From Trachythela sp. YZ-2020 (taxonomy: Eukaryota; Cnidaria; Anthozoa; Malacalcyonacea; Clavulariidae): a stretch of 64,000 nt of DNA. The position numbers and the translations under genes were made by a program. The notes under the pieces are model-generated. The model was not told where the DNA came from. It made no database searches and was given only the letters and a program-made list of their open reading frames with translations. The stretch is from the NCBI GenBank assembly GCA_016169945.1, contig JADLSH010000369.1, positions 6,962,001 to 7,026,000 of the forward strand, in the 5' to 3' direction. Positions 33,301 through 48,300 of this stretch are shown piece by piece (positions within the stretch are counted from its first letter, which is position 1; every line of letters starts with the position of its first letter).

Positions 33301-36300
33301 CAATTGCTACTCTTAGCTCCTCCCCAGGCAACGCCTAGGAACGAGGTTGAATTCTGTGTCAAACGTCGAAATTCTCAAGATATTGGGAATTACAATCTTG
33401 GACATAACTGGTTGAGACCAAGTTTCTCTTTATACACAAAATTCGCGCGTGCTCCTTTGATAAATTGCCTGTTACAACATGTTGCACTTTTTAAACACCC
33501 AAGGGGTCATTGTACGACTTGTCAATGTACAATAAATTTGAAATATTTCATGCGATGTTCTCAACTGTTCTGTCCAAGATTATTATAGTAATAAGGGGAG
33601 GGGAGAAAGACTGGCATCCTCGTCCCATGCTGAATGTTTAACTCACCTTTTTGCAGACAAAAATCGTCTTGTGATCTCCCTACCCTCTCGAAGAAAATGT
33701 TTAGCCTCTCTTACAGCTCCTTGAAGCAAATAAACTTTGCCGATTTCCACATAACAACAAGACAGTTCACTTAACAGAGACCAATGGGATAAGTAAGCTG
33801 CACGTTCTTTCTTTTGATTGTTCAGGCCAGCAACTGATAGGAGAAAAAATCAATTCATAAAATTGTTTTAAATAATTAAATAAATAAAATAATTAAAATT
33901 GAAAAACAACCATCTTCATACTGGAAAATTTTACTCCAGGCTTTCCAGGAATTGGTGTGCAGTTCTAGGATTTCTCTAATAGTTACCAGGTACAAGGACC
34001 ACTACTGTTATATATATTATAAGGAAATCCTATGACAAGAATTACAATTATAAGTTTAACATAAAGCTGTATACTTGATCGTATGAAGTCGAGCCATTGT
34101 GGATCAAATTGTAATTCAGTGAAGCCAAAAGCTATACTAATTGCAGGGATGTAAAGTCCTAGGTAAAAGACTACAGACTTAAACTTCAAGGTTTCATTAC
34201 TTAGGTTTTACACTAGATTTTATCCTAAGGTTTTAATCTGAAGATGACTTTTAATAAAAAATGAAGTAACTTAATTTTACATAGATTTAGTTTTTCACCT
34301 AATAGGATACATTTTATACCATAGTTTTTGGCCGCACTCGATTGAACTAATTAAGTAGCTGAAAGTTCAATGATTGGGATATGTTTGAGTTTGATTAAAC
34401 TGAATTTACTGTATAGTGAGCGAAAAAAACTGCAAATTTAAGACTCTTACATTCAATCCCTGCGCCATTTTCGACAAAATGTTTCACTAAAGCCTCAGCG
34501 TATTTTGTTGAATCCGACAAATAATCAAAATAGTTGGAACCATCGGTATCTTGAGAAGAAAAACACGACAATTTAAGTTACACATTTATATGGTCAGATC
34601 GGTCAGATTTTAGAGGTTGGCACTGGTGTAACCGGGAAACTTGGATGAAATAAGGAGGAGTTGACCCAGATCATTGCATCAACAGAAAGAATTGAAACTT
34701 GGATGAAATAAGGAGGAGTTGACCCAGATCATTCCATCAACAGAAAGAATTGAAACTTGGATGAAATAAGGAGGAGTTGACCCAGATCATTGCATCAACA
34801 GAAATAATTGAAACTTGGATGAAATAAGGAGGAGTTGACACAGATCATTCCATCAACAGAAATAATTGTTTTGAAGGAAGAAACACCTTCACATTATAAA
34901 ATCATTTTAGATGATGAAAGTCTGAAAAATCGCATTGCGTTATGTTGCTAGCTGCTTACTAAATTCCCTTCATATTGGTGGATCTCAATAAGCGTTGCCG
35001 GGCAGCAGATGGTGGTCAACTTCAGACCTGTTGATACAAATTAAACTACATCTCTCAATTTTGTACAATTCCTTCAAACAGAACATTATTATATACAGTG
35101 AAAAGAATTAACATTATTTTCTAACCCTGATGCATGACTATCTGTTAACCATCTGCTGTACGATCATGCTTAGTGAAACCCACCTATTAAAACATTGGAG
35201 TTCTAAGACAAGTCAACAGTTGGCGACCTAATCTTAAACTGCATCGCGTGAATTACACTGCGACAAAGACAGGTTAAAATACTGTCTAAAGTCGTAAAGA
35301 TCTTAAAGGGGAAGTCAAGTCCGTTCTGCGCATCTTTTCTGCGCATTATGTGAGGGCCCTCACCATTGGAATTTTAATTGAATAACGCATGCGCATTTCG
35401 TGCATTTCGCATGTGATTATGTATTCAAAAAACAACATGGAGGAAGGCGAAAGCCATCCCGAAATGTTGTTAGCGGCGAAATTGAGGGAATTAGTGTTGT
35501 ATCCAACGAAGATAAAAAGGCCAAACGAAAAAAATATTTAGCGGGAAGGGATGCGACAAAGATATGTCTTTATCAGGAGCAATTTATGCGATGGCGACAG
35601 TTAAAAGACGAGCTAAAAGTAAAAAGTCAAGACGGACAAAGAATTAGTAGCTAGGCAGCTAGCGCCTGCTAGCCTTGCTTCTTGACAATTATATTTCAAA
35701 CACGAAGCAACTCCTAACAACAAGGTAAGAAATATAGATTGTAGTTTAACGAATAATGGATAAAAGCAGTGTTTTTATAGAGATCTACAGTGTCTGTTTA
35801 TATTATAATTTTGTAGTGACGCGGAAACCCAGAAGTTGAAACTTGCAGCAGCTGATCCATGAAGGATTGCAACCAATATTGCTCTAGAGCCCAAACCTTA
35901 AAAGGAAGAGCTGTTTGTAAGACATCAATCAAGATTTACAAACTGATTTATGGTTTTGCGTAATGTCTTGACAACCAATTGGCTCCATCAAACCATATAT
36001 TGATACATTTCTGTCTTCTATACACTATTATGCACTAGTCAATTGAAACCCTGACTCCCCGAGAATATGCAGGGATATTTTAACAATCCCGGCCTAAAAT
36101 TTTGTCCATTTAAATTACCCCACTTTCCAAAGTCTAGCTTTCCATGTAGTGTTCTGATCAACCATTATTAATATCAAAATGTGCTGTAAGTTACCGGAAG
36201 CTGACACAGAAGAAAGTCGTACATTAAATATCAGGCTATGCAAGCGTTAATTCCCAGCCTTTGAGCCTAGCCTTTGTGTCAGTGTTAAAACCCCCGATAG

Positions 36301-39300
36301 CAGAATAGCAACGCTTATTAAAACTCTCTATTTCCCCCTGCAAAATCATGTTAAAACCCTACATATGCCTGAGGGTGGTGGTGGGTTTTCAATTGACTAG
36401 TGCATTATGGTGCTGTACAGATTCTGGGGTTCTTGATGTATGGTCAGATAATCAATAAATCAGGGATTATCCACAATTTTTCAACATTTTAAAAAGTAAC
36501 CAAAGCGAGAGAAAGCGGGAGATGGGAAGGGGGGGTTGATGGACTATTTACTCTATTCAAAATTTATAAGAGAAAATGTGAGTTATTATCATTCAGTGGT
36601 GATTCACCCTTCCCTGATCAAAGGTCACTCCCTGCTTCATGACCAAAGCCTACTTAGCACCTCCTTATCAAACCAAGCTGGATCCACTCCAGGGCATATT
36701 TTAAGGATTTCTAAGTGGGGGGCCATTTGTGAAAAAGGGCCCTTAATCTGAGTGCTGAAGGCGCGAGCCCTGTAGGGGTCAGGGGGAGTTTTTTCCAGGG
36801 AAAGTTTTGAAATCTGGAGCTCTGAAATTGCCAAGCCAATAGTATTTCAATGTTTTAACTAAAACTTTAAAAATGTCTAACTATATAAGCCATAAAAACA
36901 ATATTTCATTAAACACAGACAAATCATTTACTCTGTAAACGACCCAATGTATAAAGGGCCCAGGGAGTGGGGGGCCAATTTTGTGTGAGTGGGGGGCCAA
37001 TTTTGTGTGAGTGGGGGGCCATCAAGAGGCCTAACAAGTATATATGTTAAAATATGCCTTGATCCACTCCTGCTGGCAAGTAAAATTGTATGGTGTTAGA
37101 CAGAATAAAATACTAAAGTAGGGCGTACCTGGGTGCATTGCCAGCTAATGGGTTAACAAGAGACGCTCAGTCTGGCAGATAGTTTTGTTAACCCATTAAC
37201 TGGCAGTACCCTAGCACTGGCAAGTCAAATCGTCTGGTATTAGACAGAATAAAGTACTAAAGTATGGCATATCTGGGTACATTGCCAGCTAATGGGTTAA
37301 ATTTCATTGAAGAGGTTTTGCAATTGTAAAAAGTCAAGCACTATTCAACAACCTATAATTTTCACACCAGAGGATCAACATTTAAATGTATGCTTTGTGA
37401 GGGGGAGAGAGTTGCAAAAATCTATGTTTTGTATGCTTTTGAAAATTTTGGTGATTGCATATGTAGCATATTTTTATAATCTAATCTAATTATACAAACA
37501 AATTTGTTCCAAATAGTTAAATGAACTGATAATTTTTTATGTGTAAATATATTATATGTAATAATTAAAATATATATGATTCTGTCTTTAACAAAAAGAA
37601 ATTGTTGAACCAGAATTTACTAAATACATTATACAAGTCATTTATTGTGTATTGCCAATAACACTAAAGTGTAGCTGGCCGGAAACCTGTATAAACTCCA
37701 TTGGGACTTGGGAGAAGGATACCTTGCTCTTATTGCAAGAACACAGCAACTTGTCACCACTACTCTGTTGCCCCTTCCCAAACGCCCATGCTGCCATAGA
37801 ACAAACTGTCTATATGCAGAATGCCTAAAGTGTTCATTGTTTCTGGGGTGTTCCATAACTAGAATGTCCTCTCTATACCTCATTGCAATGTCCTCTCTAT
37901 ACCTCATTGCAATGTCCAAAACATTTGCATCCAGGACAAGCTGGTTGAACAAAGGGTTTGTTGTCACACAAGGCATAACTCTTTTTGAACAAGGTTTGTT
38001 TTCATCTTGGGTGGGCATTGGTGCTAATGGCCACAAAAACACCATTCTGGACTTGTGATGGAGGGTCTGGTTGGGATGATTCATCCTGTCCTTACCAACA
38101 CACCCTATAAACATTAAAATACATGTACAGACTGGGGATCTTACACCATCAATTTGATCAGTGGGTATAGAGTGTGTTTACACAGCGAGTAGACACAATC
38201 ACTTGAAACAAAACTATATACTGTAGTGGAAAAATGATATACAACTATTAAAAGTGCCATCTCAACAAAATACTATGTTATCTTCAACACATATATATGC
38301 ATATATTGAAATTAATCACATGTACAAGTACAGATACATTGCCAATTTATAAACTGTAGCTACTAAATTAGGGGGAAAAATGGATGATTTGAAAATATAT
38401 ATGCTACCTGCAGATGCTGCTCGTGGGTCAGTAGACGTTTTTTCGGCGTTTTCCTCCACACACAATCTCCCATCACCTCTGGCTCTTGGTCCACCACGTC
38501 CCCTGGTTGTTTCTGTCGCATTTCCACAGTTGCAAGAAGATGCTTTGCCAGTTTTTCTCTGACCGCGTGCACACGACCTCTCGCTTGCTTTGCACTTGGT
38601 TCTGGGCTATCCATCTCGTCGCTGTACTGTCTTGTAGATTCCGTCGATTTAAACACGAACTTCTGTCTGGGAGGCAAACGGAAGAGCAATACTGCCCTTT
38701 TCCATGACATGAACATACTGCCATGTTTATATCCACATTGGGAACTTGTGCAATGTCCTCGATTTGACTGCGCTCGATTTCATCTACTGTGCTTCGACTT
38801 TCGTCCATTGTTATATAATGCGGCGTGGCTTTTTTGTGTTTAGCGAGGAAAGGTGGCATTTCGTTTTACTTCCCATGAAGCAGGTAAAAAAATACTGTAA
38901 GTATTGTAAAAGGACCACACACAAAGTCACTAAAATCCAGGTGAGAACAACAAGAGGCAAAAGGCTTCATGTAAGACAGTTATAGTGTATCAAAATAAAG
39001 GATGTAAACAATGCGCAGAACAGATGCGCAGAACGGACTTGACTTCCACTTTAATGATCAACCATTAATATAAAAGTGCTCTTGGCCGATAGAAGATAAA
39101 TTGATAAAACAATAAAAATAATAGACTGAAGATGTGGTTTTGGTCGAAACTACCTGAAAATGATTAAGAAAACGTCAACTGACGTTTCCAGCGAAGGTAA
39201 GTAGTCAACCTCGTTCCCAGGCTCTTTACCTACGCTCACCCCCGCTGCGGAAAAGACCCTGGTTCAGGCTGGTCACGTGACACCTTCCACAGCTTTGTCC

Positions 39301-42300
39301 CGTGGGAGGGTAGGCTAAGACGCGTAAAGCGCAAAAGTCATTTCCGGTAGAAATAAGCGTGTTCAAAGGAGCGGTAAAATTGCAAATAAAGGCTATAAAT
39401 CAACAAAAAATCGCTTTTAAAGATGTAAAAGGGCTCTAAATTGAGTTCTAAATTGAGTTTATAAAATAGCACAGAAGCCTAAAGTAACAGTAACAGTAAC
39501 AATAGTCCATAACAATTTTTTTGCCACAAGAAATTAATAAACAAAGCAACTACAGTATAAACTATTGGGCAACCTTACATGAACAGTATAACAGTCAAAA
39601 CTGGAGTAAAAACAATTCCTAACTCAAACTTATTAGTCGAAAAGATACTTATATATTGTAGAATATAGAATTACAAGTTTGATATTAAATAATTTAAAAT
39701 TTGTTTTGTCTTTTGAAACGAGCGAAGCGCCGAAGAGATTGCGGTTTGAAATTTCTCTTCTACAAATGAAGTAACACTGACTGACCTAAACCTTGTTACA
39801 GACGAGCAAGTTTTCATACGACAAGTTTTATTTACTCGTCTGTATGCATGGGCAAAAGTGCACTTCGCCACTTGTCATTGAGAAAAAATTGGCAAAATTT
39901 AGTACCCAAACAAACGAGCAAGTAAAACTTGTCATATGAAAACTTGTCATAAAACTTGCTCGTCTGTAACCAGCTTAACTAGTTCAATCAAATAAAAAAT
40001 CTACCTTGTCAGTTTAATCATAGGTTTAATGCACTGAAAACCAATAGCGAAAAATAAATTGACCAACGTTTATGTTACAATTAATGTCAATGGCAACATG
40101 ATTCGAACATTATATGTACAAAATAAAATGCCGATACAGCTAAGTAAACATTGGCAAACGCGTAAAAAGCTTTTTCACGTCTATTCTATTGTTCTCGAAA
40201 TTGACATAATTTGTAACAAGCCAAAGAGTAAACATGATATATTCAAAATAAACTATAATTTACCCCCGTGTTAGCATCGCTATGGACAATATAAAATTGC
40301 GCACGGAACAACTCAGCAAAAACTGATATGCATTTATAAAGCTTTTCCTTTTTTTTCAAATGACAATTAAGTAAACTGTACAATTATAATTTACCTCCGT
40401 GTTAGCGCCACTGTCGGCCACTAAAATTGTATTAATGCGCTGCAAAAAACTCAACTCATGGCATCGTTTGAACATTATGACGCTGTTAATCAAACATAAC
40501 GGAGCGATCTTCTTTTCCGTGTTGTAGTTGAACTCCAACAATTCAGATAGAATTCTGAATACTATACAGGATACTCGTCCACGATATAGCCTCCAAAGAG
40601 AACGAACTCATTCCTTCAAAATTTATTTTACGAAGAACGGACTTCGTGTCTCTAACTGCCACATTTCTCAGTTCGTCATTGACGGTATTTAGGACATCCG
40701 TAAACGGGACGGAATCATACGACGCGGTTTTGGAAACAGGATCGTTGACAACCTGTAGTGTATACGAGATATTTAGAACCTTTTATTGTCTTTTAAACTT
40801 TACTCTTTAGAGTTCAGTGTATACCGCAAATGAAATTGGAAATCTACACATAAATTATAGTATAGAATATCTCATTACATAAATGATGAATCATATAACA
40901 AATATAACATACCTCGAATTGTATAGTTTCTTTGTTGGATGAAAATGACAGGCTTCGGGAGTTCGGGTTGATCGCACTTTGCCTTCCAGACTAGTTCTTG
41001 CCCTTTTCTCCTCCGTGATTCGCGTTGAAGGCGAAATATCAATACATCTCTTTGTTTGCATCATAGTTTTTTGGTTCCCACATATCATGCTTTGGAATTT
41101 TCCAGAATTATCCAGTCGTCTTTCACCAGGTCGGCACACAAGACGAGGAAGGGAGTTCTCTCACCATAGACCGCTTCAGCAAAGGCCAGTAGTTTGACAT
41201 TTGCTTTATTGTATAGGTTTTTTGTATATTTTGGCTCATATATACCGCAACAAAGTCGACACATAGACTCGGAGTTTGAAATTAATTTTCCGTATATCCT
41301 TTTCGGTGTTTCCTTAAGTTGAGCCATTGCTAATCTGGACAGGTGAGCCCATGTTTTTGTATTTATTACGCCATTATTCACTCATACATGAATGTAAAAT
41401 TGACATGTTTACTCAACCACCCCTCCCTCAGTGTTTTCAAAGCGCTAATTAAAAACACCCCAGATTCTGGGGTGTCACGTGACCAGTCTGAACTAGGGTC
41501 TTTTCCGCAGCGGGGGTGAGCGTAGGTAAAGAGCCTGGGAACGAGGTTGGGTAAGTAGTTTCATTAATGATAATCAGGTCGTTCCGATGAAACCTGAACA
41601 GCTTATTGTGGAATACTATCTACATTGGACCTCCACATTTGAGATACAAAAGAGAATGTACTGTACATTATAAGGTACAAACCTTCAACTTTGCACAGGG
41701 AGGTCGGAAGTGATAAATATCTAACACACAATAGTTTAGCTTTCACAAGCACAAACTCTATTGTGGTTCCCACATTTCCTTTTGCCTCATCAATAACAGC
41801 TTTAACAAGTTGCCATCCTTCGTCATACTGAAAAAATCAGAATTTCATCCGATGATGAATATTTTAACTTCACTATACTTTAAACATTATACAAACAAAA
41901 CGTCCAGAAGAAAAAACAATTGTTTTCATTATTCTGTAGAAGATTTAAAAAACAAAGGGTTTTCAAACAATGGCAGAGGTCCAGTTTCTACGTTGATACA
42001 AATACCTGAGTGTACAAGCATACATAATATATATGAACAAATTAATCGTATATACAGTACACTGTAATTAGTGACAAATGTAACTGAAAAAATGAAAAAT
42101 ATAATGAATAAAACGTGAGATAATATTTTACATCTTACCAATCCTTTGCACAGAAACAGCTGACTCTTGGCAAGAGAAAATGTATATCTGGTGATCGCTC
42201 GACAATCTTCACCAATTCTTGATATGATCTCCTCACACTTGTTGTGCAGCAGTTCAGCAGCAGGGATATTTCCTTCTTCACACAAAGCTTGTATAGCCAG

Positions 42301-45300
42301 GGAATTAGCAACAACCACAGTTTGTAAACTTTCATTATCTCCACAGCGAGTTGCAAACGTCGTCAAAACAAGCAAAGTGTGAATCCTAATGAGGGGCTGA
42401 GAAATGAACAATTCTAAAATTAATATTTAGTGAAGGGCTTTACATTTTATAAGAAAGGTTTAGATCCAGTGGAGGTATTAATAATACGTGTAAAAGTTCT
42501 CCAACAGGGCGTAGTTGTCAGAGCAATCATCTTCATCTCTAAGATCGGAAGGTTTTATTCTGGCTGTACACTATATTCGTGAAGAGAAACATGCAGTCAA
42601 CGCTCTGTAGAAAATGGTTAACTTGGTTTTCTTCACAGGCACTCCAGTTTCTTCCCACGGACAAGGTTGGCCATTGGGTTTGGGTTTAGTTTATTGTGTT
42701 TACCACTCTGAGGTGGACGGGAAGCCTTAACAGGTTTTGCAACCCAATTGACAAAGGTTCCGAGGGTTAGTTAGTGGTTAGTGCCTAAGAGTTCGTTTTT
42801 AGCAAGGGAAGAAAACCGGAGTACCCGGAGAAAAAACCCTCGTAGCACAGGAGAGAACCAACCAATCTCAACTTACACGAGTTTATCAAGCACACTGACG
42901 TCACCCAACCTGAGTAAATCCGTGCCCTTGACCTGCTGTATAGCCGGCTTAACTCAGAGGTAAGGGCAGCGCGCTGACCGCATCTGCCAACCGTGCTTCC
43001 CATAGTACAATATTAGTACATTATTATTAGTACATTATTATTAGTACATTATTATTAGTACATTATTATTAGTACATTATTATTAGTACATTATTATTAG
43101 TACATTATTATTAGTACATTATTAGTACATTATTATCATTATCATTATCATGATCATTATTATTATCATTATTATTATTATACACTCAATTATTATTATA
43201 TAACACTTCAGCAATAGCGAACTGTTATCAATGTGTATCCTGGGCTAATAAAACCTAAATTATAAAACTCATTAAGAATTAACAAAATAATATATTTACA
43301 AGGGGGCTCTATATATATCTGGAGTTAGAATTTCTGATGTTCGGCTTATGTGAAAAGTGCACTGGAAAAGTGAAGCCAATATGGCGGAAGTTGACGTCCA
43401 AAATCTGTGAAGGTCGTAAACAGTTTCATACCATTTTCCCCGAAGTCAAAACACGAAATTTTGGATCACTCCCTGCAGCCTTGTGACAACCGCGCAAACA
43501 AAAACAATAGAAAGGGACTGGTACTGGACGTCAATTTCTCACTGATTTCAAATGGCAGGTCATTGTAAACTTTTGCTCTCATCAAAAATTATTTCCTCGC
43601 GTTCTCAGTTCTAATATTTGGGAGTCGTAAAAGTACTATCACAACTGTCGTAAAATTAAATAGCCTAGACATTGACAAGAAATTGCAATAGCAACATGAG
43701 CCCGTGTAGCGAGTGTTTCCACACGATTTTGAGTTCGCCCGACATATAAACCATGAATCATATTGACATTACCTACCATGTTAAGAAAACCATATACAGA
43801 AGAAACGATCTGTAACATCCAACATGTCTCACTTTGAGAATAAATATCAAGCTGTTGAGAAAACAAATGTCAGGTTTTAGAAGACATTTTGAACAATGAA
43901 CACGCACGCAGGAATAATTTTCATAGTCACTAGATATTGTGGCAGTAAATGTCGCCAATCTTTTTTCAAATTACAAGAAATCAAAGATTTGGATGCAAGC
44001 AGTGGAATCCCGTTGGTAAACTTGCTACAAATTAGCAGCTGAAAGAGCTACCCTGAATTTATTTTAAATAAAGATTTTCATTCATTTTCATTCATTCAAT
44101 TTGTAGAACAATAAATACCTTTTTGTTTGCTTTGACTACTTCGGTTACCAACTCAGTCCATTCGTTCACCGCCAAGTGTAAGGAAAGCAAGAAGTCCGGA
44201 GTTAAGCTCAAGAAATGTACCTAATTTGGGAAATCAGTTTAAATAACTTCAAAATGGATAAGAGTAGAATAGAAACCGTATTGGAGTCAACGGAAGAAAG
44301 AAACGTTGACCAGGTGTTTTCGCTAAACTGTGCGTTATTTAACAATGACATAATAATCTGAGTTCAATCTACCTTTTCATTGGTCGATGACGCACGGATG
44401 ACGCCACTTCAGTGACGTAATATTTTAAACCAATCACAGCCTCTCAAAAGCATCATGAACCAATGACGGGCGTCGTCCAGTATATATCATGGATCACGTC
44501 AAATGGCGTGCAAATTTCATTCCGTCGCGCTTCAAAGCCCCAAAATGTTTCGGTACGAGCTTAGTTTAGCGAATTTTCCAACTTATTTAATATATAAAAC
44601 AAATAGATAACATTTTGCCATTTTTTGTTCAGTTATAGATACACGGAGGACGTCATAACGTGGTAAGAACATCAGTGACTCACTCGCCCTATTAGCGCCA
44701 GGTTTTTGAACTAACTGAACAGACAACGGCAAAATGTTATCTATTTGTCATGAATCGTGGCTCTCGCCCTTTGAAAATGCACAATGATCTTATATTATTA
44801 TATAAATACCTGAGCAGTGACATCAGAGCTAGCTGGCTCTTCTTCCTCACACAAATCATTAGTGCATTCCTTAATCTCTTCCTTCGTTTGTTGTACAGCT
44901 ATTGAATATTGTAGAATAAACCGCCAGAAATAAGATGAAGCTAAGATATCTTTAACCATGATTAATTCCGATTGTTCATGTAGCATTTCAGTGACATCTG
45001 TGATAAGGTCTTCACAAATGTGTAAGCCATCACTGCAAGTAATCAAATATACAATGGAATAAATGTAAGCATACTAGGTATAACGAATGCATAGTAATGA
45101 AAAGTACGGGTGATAATTAGAATCCATATTCTATTTTGCCATAATTTTAAAATGGCATCTGTGGTAATATTGTAAATTGTTCATCGCAGGAGCAATGTCA
45201 TCTGAATACTTGTTTTTATCTATTTTTTGTATAACACAATTTCACTTTTTACTCACTCGTACGTGCCTTATAAACTGAGTTTTTACCTTGATGTGAACCT

Positions 45301-48300
45301 ATCATTCGTTGCATGGTCCAACTATAGACTACAGCTACAGGTGACTTACCTTACACTTGAACCAGCATCATTCAATTGCATCGCCATATGATACATTACT
45401 TTCACTTTCTCCAACCTCATAAGGAAAGCGTTTGTCACATCTTCACGCCGCGTGTAAAGATTGAATAGTTTTTCGACTACACAAAGTTGATCAGAAGGTG
45501 TACAGTACCTAGAACAGCACAACATACGAGTAGTAAGATGTTGCGCTCAATAGAGATTATTCTTAAACATTTTCCTTTATTTTTCAGAATTGGGTGCATT
45601 GAAATGATCTGCCATTGTTGATAACATTTCCTTGTTGCATGTTGTTAATAAATGAAGCCTGGTTTTCATTAGCAATACAAGTGCAAGCACAGGAAAAGAC
45701 AAAACAAAGAGATACAATGAGGTGTGCAACGTAAGCTTCGACATAAGCGCAAGCATAAGCGTAAAAAGCCATGTTACACGAGGTAATTTTTGGTTTTTAC
45801 GCACGATAGCATTGGACGGTTTCATCCATTAAATTACATGCAGTAAAAACTCTATATCGCAGCGAAACTCACCCGACGTGTAAACATGTAGGTCGGGTAA
45901 AAGACAGATGCACGTCTACCACAGTGACTACTGTATATAGATTGAAATCATGTATGAACATGCAAAGGAATACAATGGAATTATGTATTACCCTTTTTTC
46001 TTGTAACATTCCAATTCCATTTTAAGAAGCAAACAGATTTGTTCTTCGTTAAGATTTGGACCCTTAAGATCTCTGCAGTTATCATCAAGGTTGCTTAAAA
46101 TGTGCGATAACAATTATATTAGAACATATTCTTCCAACAGTCTACTCTAAACTTAGGAAGAATGCAATCAACAACGTAGAGGTTTGTACAACTAACTCAT
46201 GTTATTGATTCATCTCCAGTTAGTCGTACTGTAGACGTTTTTGTACAATTGGACCATGCCTCAATAAGAGGTGTGGGATAGGTTAGGTATTGTTTTGGAC
46301 TGTATTCCATGTCGTCTGTCATGTTGATCCTGTTGTAAGGTTGGTTTACATTCTCCAAGTTTCTGTTATCACAGTGCCGTCACCTTGCCTAATAAATCCT
46401 TGGCCAAACGACTCCTCAACTAACTTGTTTTAAATTTCTTTTGACGTCTTTGAGATAAACTGTACTTTGATCAAACTATACTTCATTCAAAAAATGTTGA
46501 TAGTGTAAACAAGCCCCAAAGAGAATAACACAAATAGAAAAAAATTACCATCTTTGAATTTTATGTACATCCTTTTCATCATTTAGTTGCTTGATAGCGT
46601 TATGTTTTCTACTTGACCATATCATCACATAGTCTAATTCCTTTACATCAACGAAATCGTCTATAGACAATACATAGTACTGACAGCAGAGACTCATAGT
46701 ACGTACAGATTCCAACCAATGACCTTGCTTTGACAAACAGCCTGACAACAGCTCGTACCTTTTATACAATGCCACCTATCAAGCAAATATTTAATTATGA
46801 AATAAATGGACTATTATTATTATTATCTAGAGCAAACATCACAGTAGTACAGCGCATCACTGTTATATATTTATTATGTATTGCTACAAAGATTTACCAC
46901 CTACATTTTACTGCCTTCATCGCGCCTGCGGTTGTGTCCAAGTGCGACCGTCCTGTGGGCACCATGCGCGTAAAGTGCGTATCCGTTCTGCTGGGAGTCT
47001 CGCATCTGCGACAGTCGGACGCAGACAATAAAAACCTACATTTTTGTGGAAGGTAATCGCCAGAACGTGTACATATCAATTCTCGGCAGTCAGCACGCGT
47101 ACCAAACGAAAGCGTTAGCAGGGCGTATACTTGTACATTACAATAAACAACCAACCTTAGTGATCGCGTTACTTTCATCATACTTTGCAAGATACCACTT
47201 GCTACCAGCCTCACACGACAGACGCGCAAGAGATGTAGCGTCATTGATTTGACCACAGTTGAAAAGCATTAAGCCAATATTAAATGCATTACAAGCATAA
47301 TGAATATATTGATCTAATGCTGCTGGGACTTCTTGAACTACGCCATCTAACATCTTCATTCCTTCGACCATAATGGCAACATAGTCACGCTTTGTTGCAG
47401 CTTTCCTAAAATCAGAAGAAAAAATGCTGTTTATTCATAAAACGAAGCAAGCAAGAGGATGTTCGGGTTGTCTGCTTTATATTTATAGCTGCCGGTTATT
47501 AAATATAGCTGCCGGTTATTTTATATAGCTGCCGGTTATTTTATATAGCTGCCGGTTATTAAATATACCATGAGTTGGATTGTTAGGTCTGTTGGCTTGC
47601 TGCCCATCCAGCTTTAATACTTTTCGTCCCACCCACCCACCTCATTGGGTACATTCTAGGGTGCTGTAACTGCAGGGTTGCTTACATTAGCATAGTGTTT
47701 CTTTGTTGCTGTCAACCGATAGCGGTATGCATTGCAAGTGTTTATCGGTTGCTGTAAACTGATTGTTAGTGTTATTGGTTACCGGTACTTAAACCGGTGA
47801 GGGTATGCTTTGGAAACAACTTCAACCAAAACAAGATTTGAAAGATGTGTAATATAATTTGGTATTTTACCTGCCATTTTGCGACGTCTTTACAGTTCCA
47901 GTGTTCAATATCTTGAGAACGACAGTACTAATAAGATATAGCATGGCAAGTTTTGGTTGCACAATCGTTTCCCAGGTATTGCAGGTTGAAATATACTGAT
48001 CAGATGTCATCTTAGATTTAACATGACTTTGAATACTGTAGCACACCAACAGAAAATCATAGAGAGCAGACATAACTTCTGCAGGGATCTTGACCAAATT
48101 ATCCGACGTTTTTTCTGATGTTCTGAAAATCTTATTGAAGATGCATCTCAGGTAGTTAACCGCAAGAAGAATCTGACTTTCCATATACAGGTTTGAATCC
48201 AAGTTTCTCAACGCTTCAGATGTGCTAGCTAACCGTTTTTGAATCGCACTCCATTTCAAATCGAGATCATACTGGTGGTTATCCAGCTCCTTTTCTTCTT

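Larger units (their letters stand above)
35307..39050. mobile_element. TTAA-flanked 3.7-kb DNA transposon with P2X7-like cargo
   Basis: Bounded by TTAA (35303-35306 and 39051-39054). Inverted ends of about 41 bp, AGGGGAAGTCAAGTCCGTTC on the left and the complement with G/T differences on the right, with a repeated 'ctgcgcat' word. TTAA duplication is typical of Kolobok and piggyBac elements, but no transposase motif was seen. It carries a short plus-strand ORF (35400-35654) and a minus-strand gene in pieces (38859-37638). It lies in separase intron 12. Confidence 0.8.
39206..41549. mobile_element. 2.3-kb transposon with 76-bp inverted ends and 10-bp target duplication
   Basis: Ends CAACCTCGTTCCCAGGCTCT... 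and its complement; about 76 bp match with two or three mismatches. Flanked by a perfect 10-bp direct repeat GGTAAGTAGT (39196-39205 and 41550-41559). A 9-10-bp duplication fits Mutator-like or a related superfamily. It carries a two-exon minus-strand zinc-finger gene and no recognised transposase. It is inserted into another repeat (flanks share the 'gttttggtcgaaactacctg' family) in separase intron 12. Confidence 0.88.

Noticed and set aside
46072..46074. Acceptor TGCAG at 46073-46074 for separase exon 6
   Set aside because: Joining there creates a TGA with exon 5; the acceptor TTTTAAG at 46094-46095 restores the frame.
46730..47256. Plus- and minus-strand ORFs of about 110-120 codons around 46.9 kb
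   Set aside because: They fall in a separase intron, lack splice or homology support, and overlap each other.
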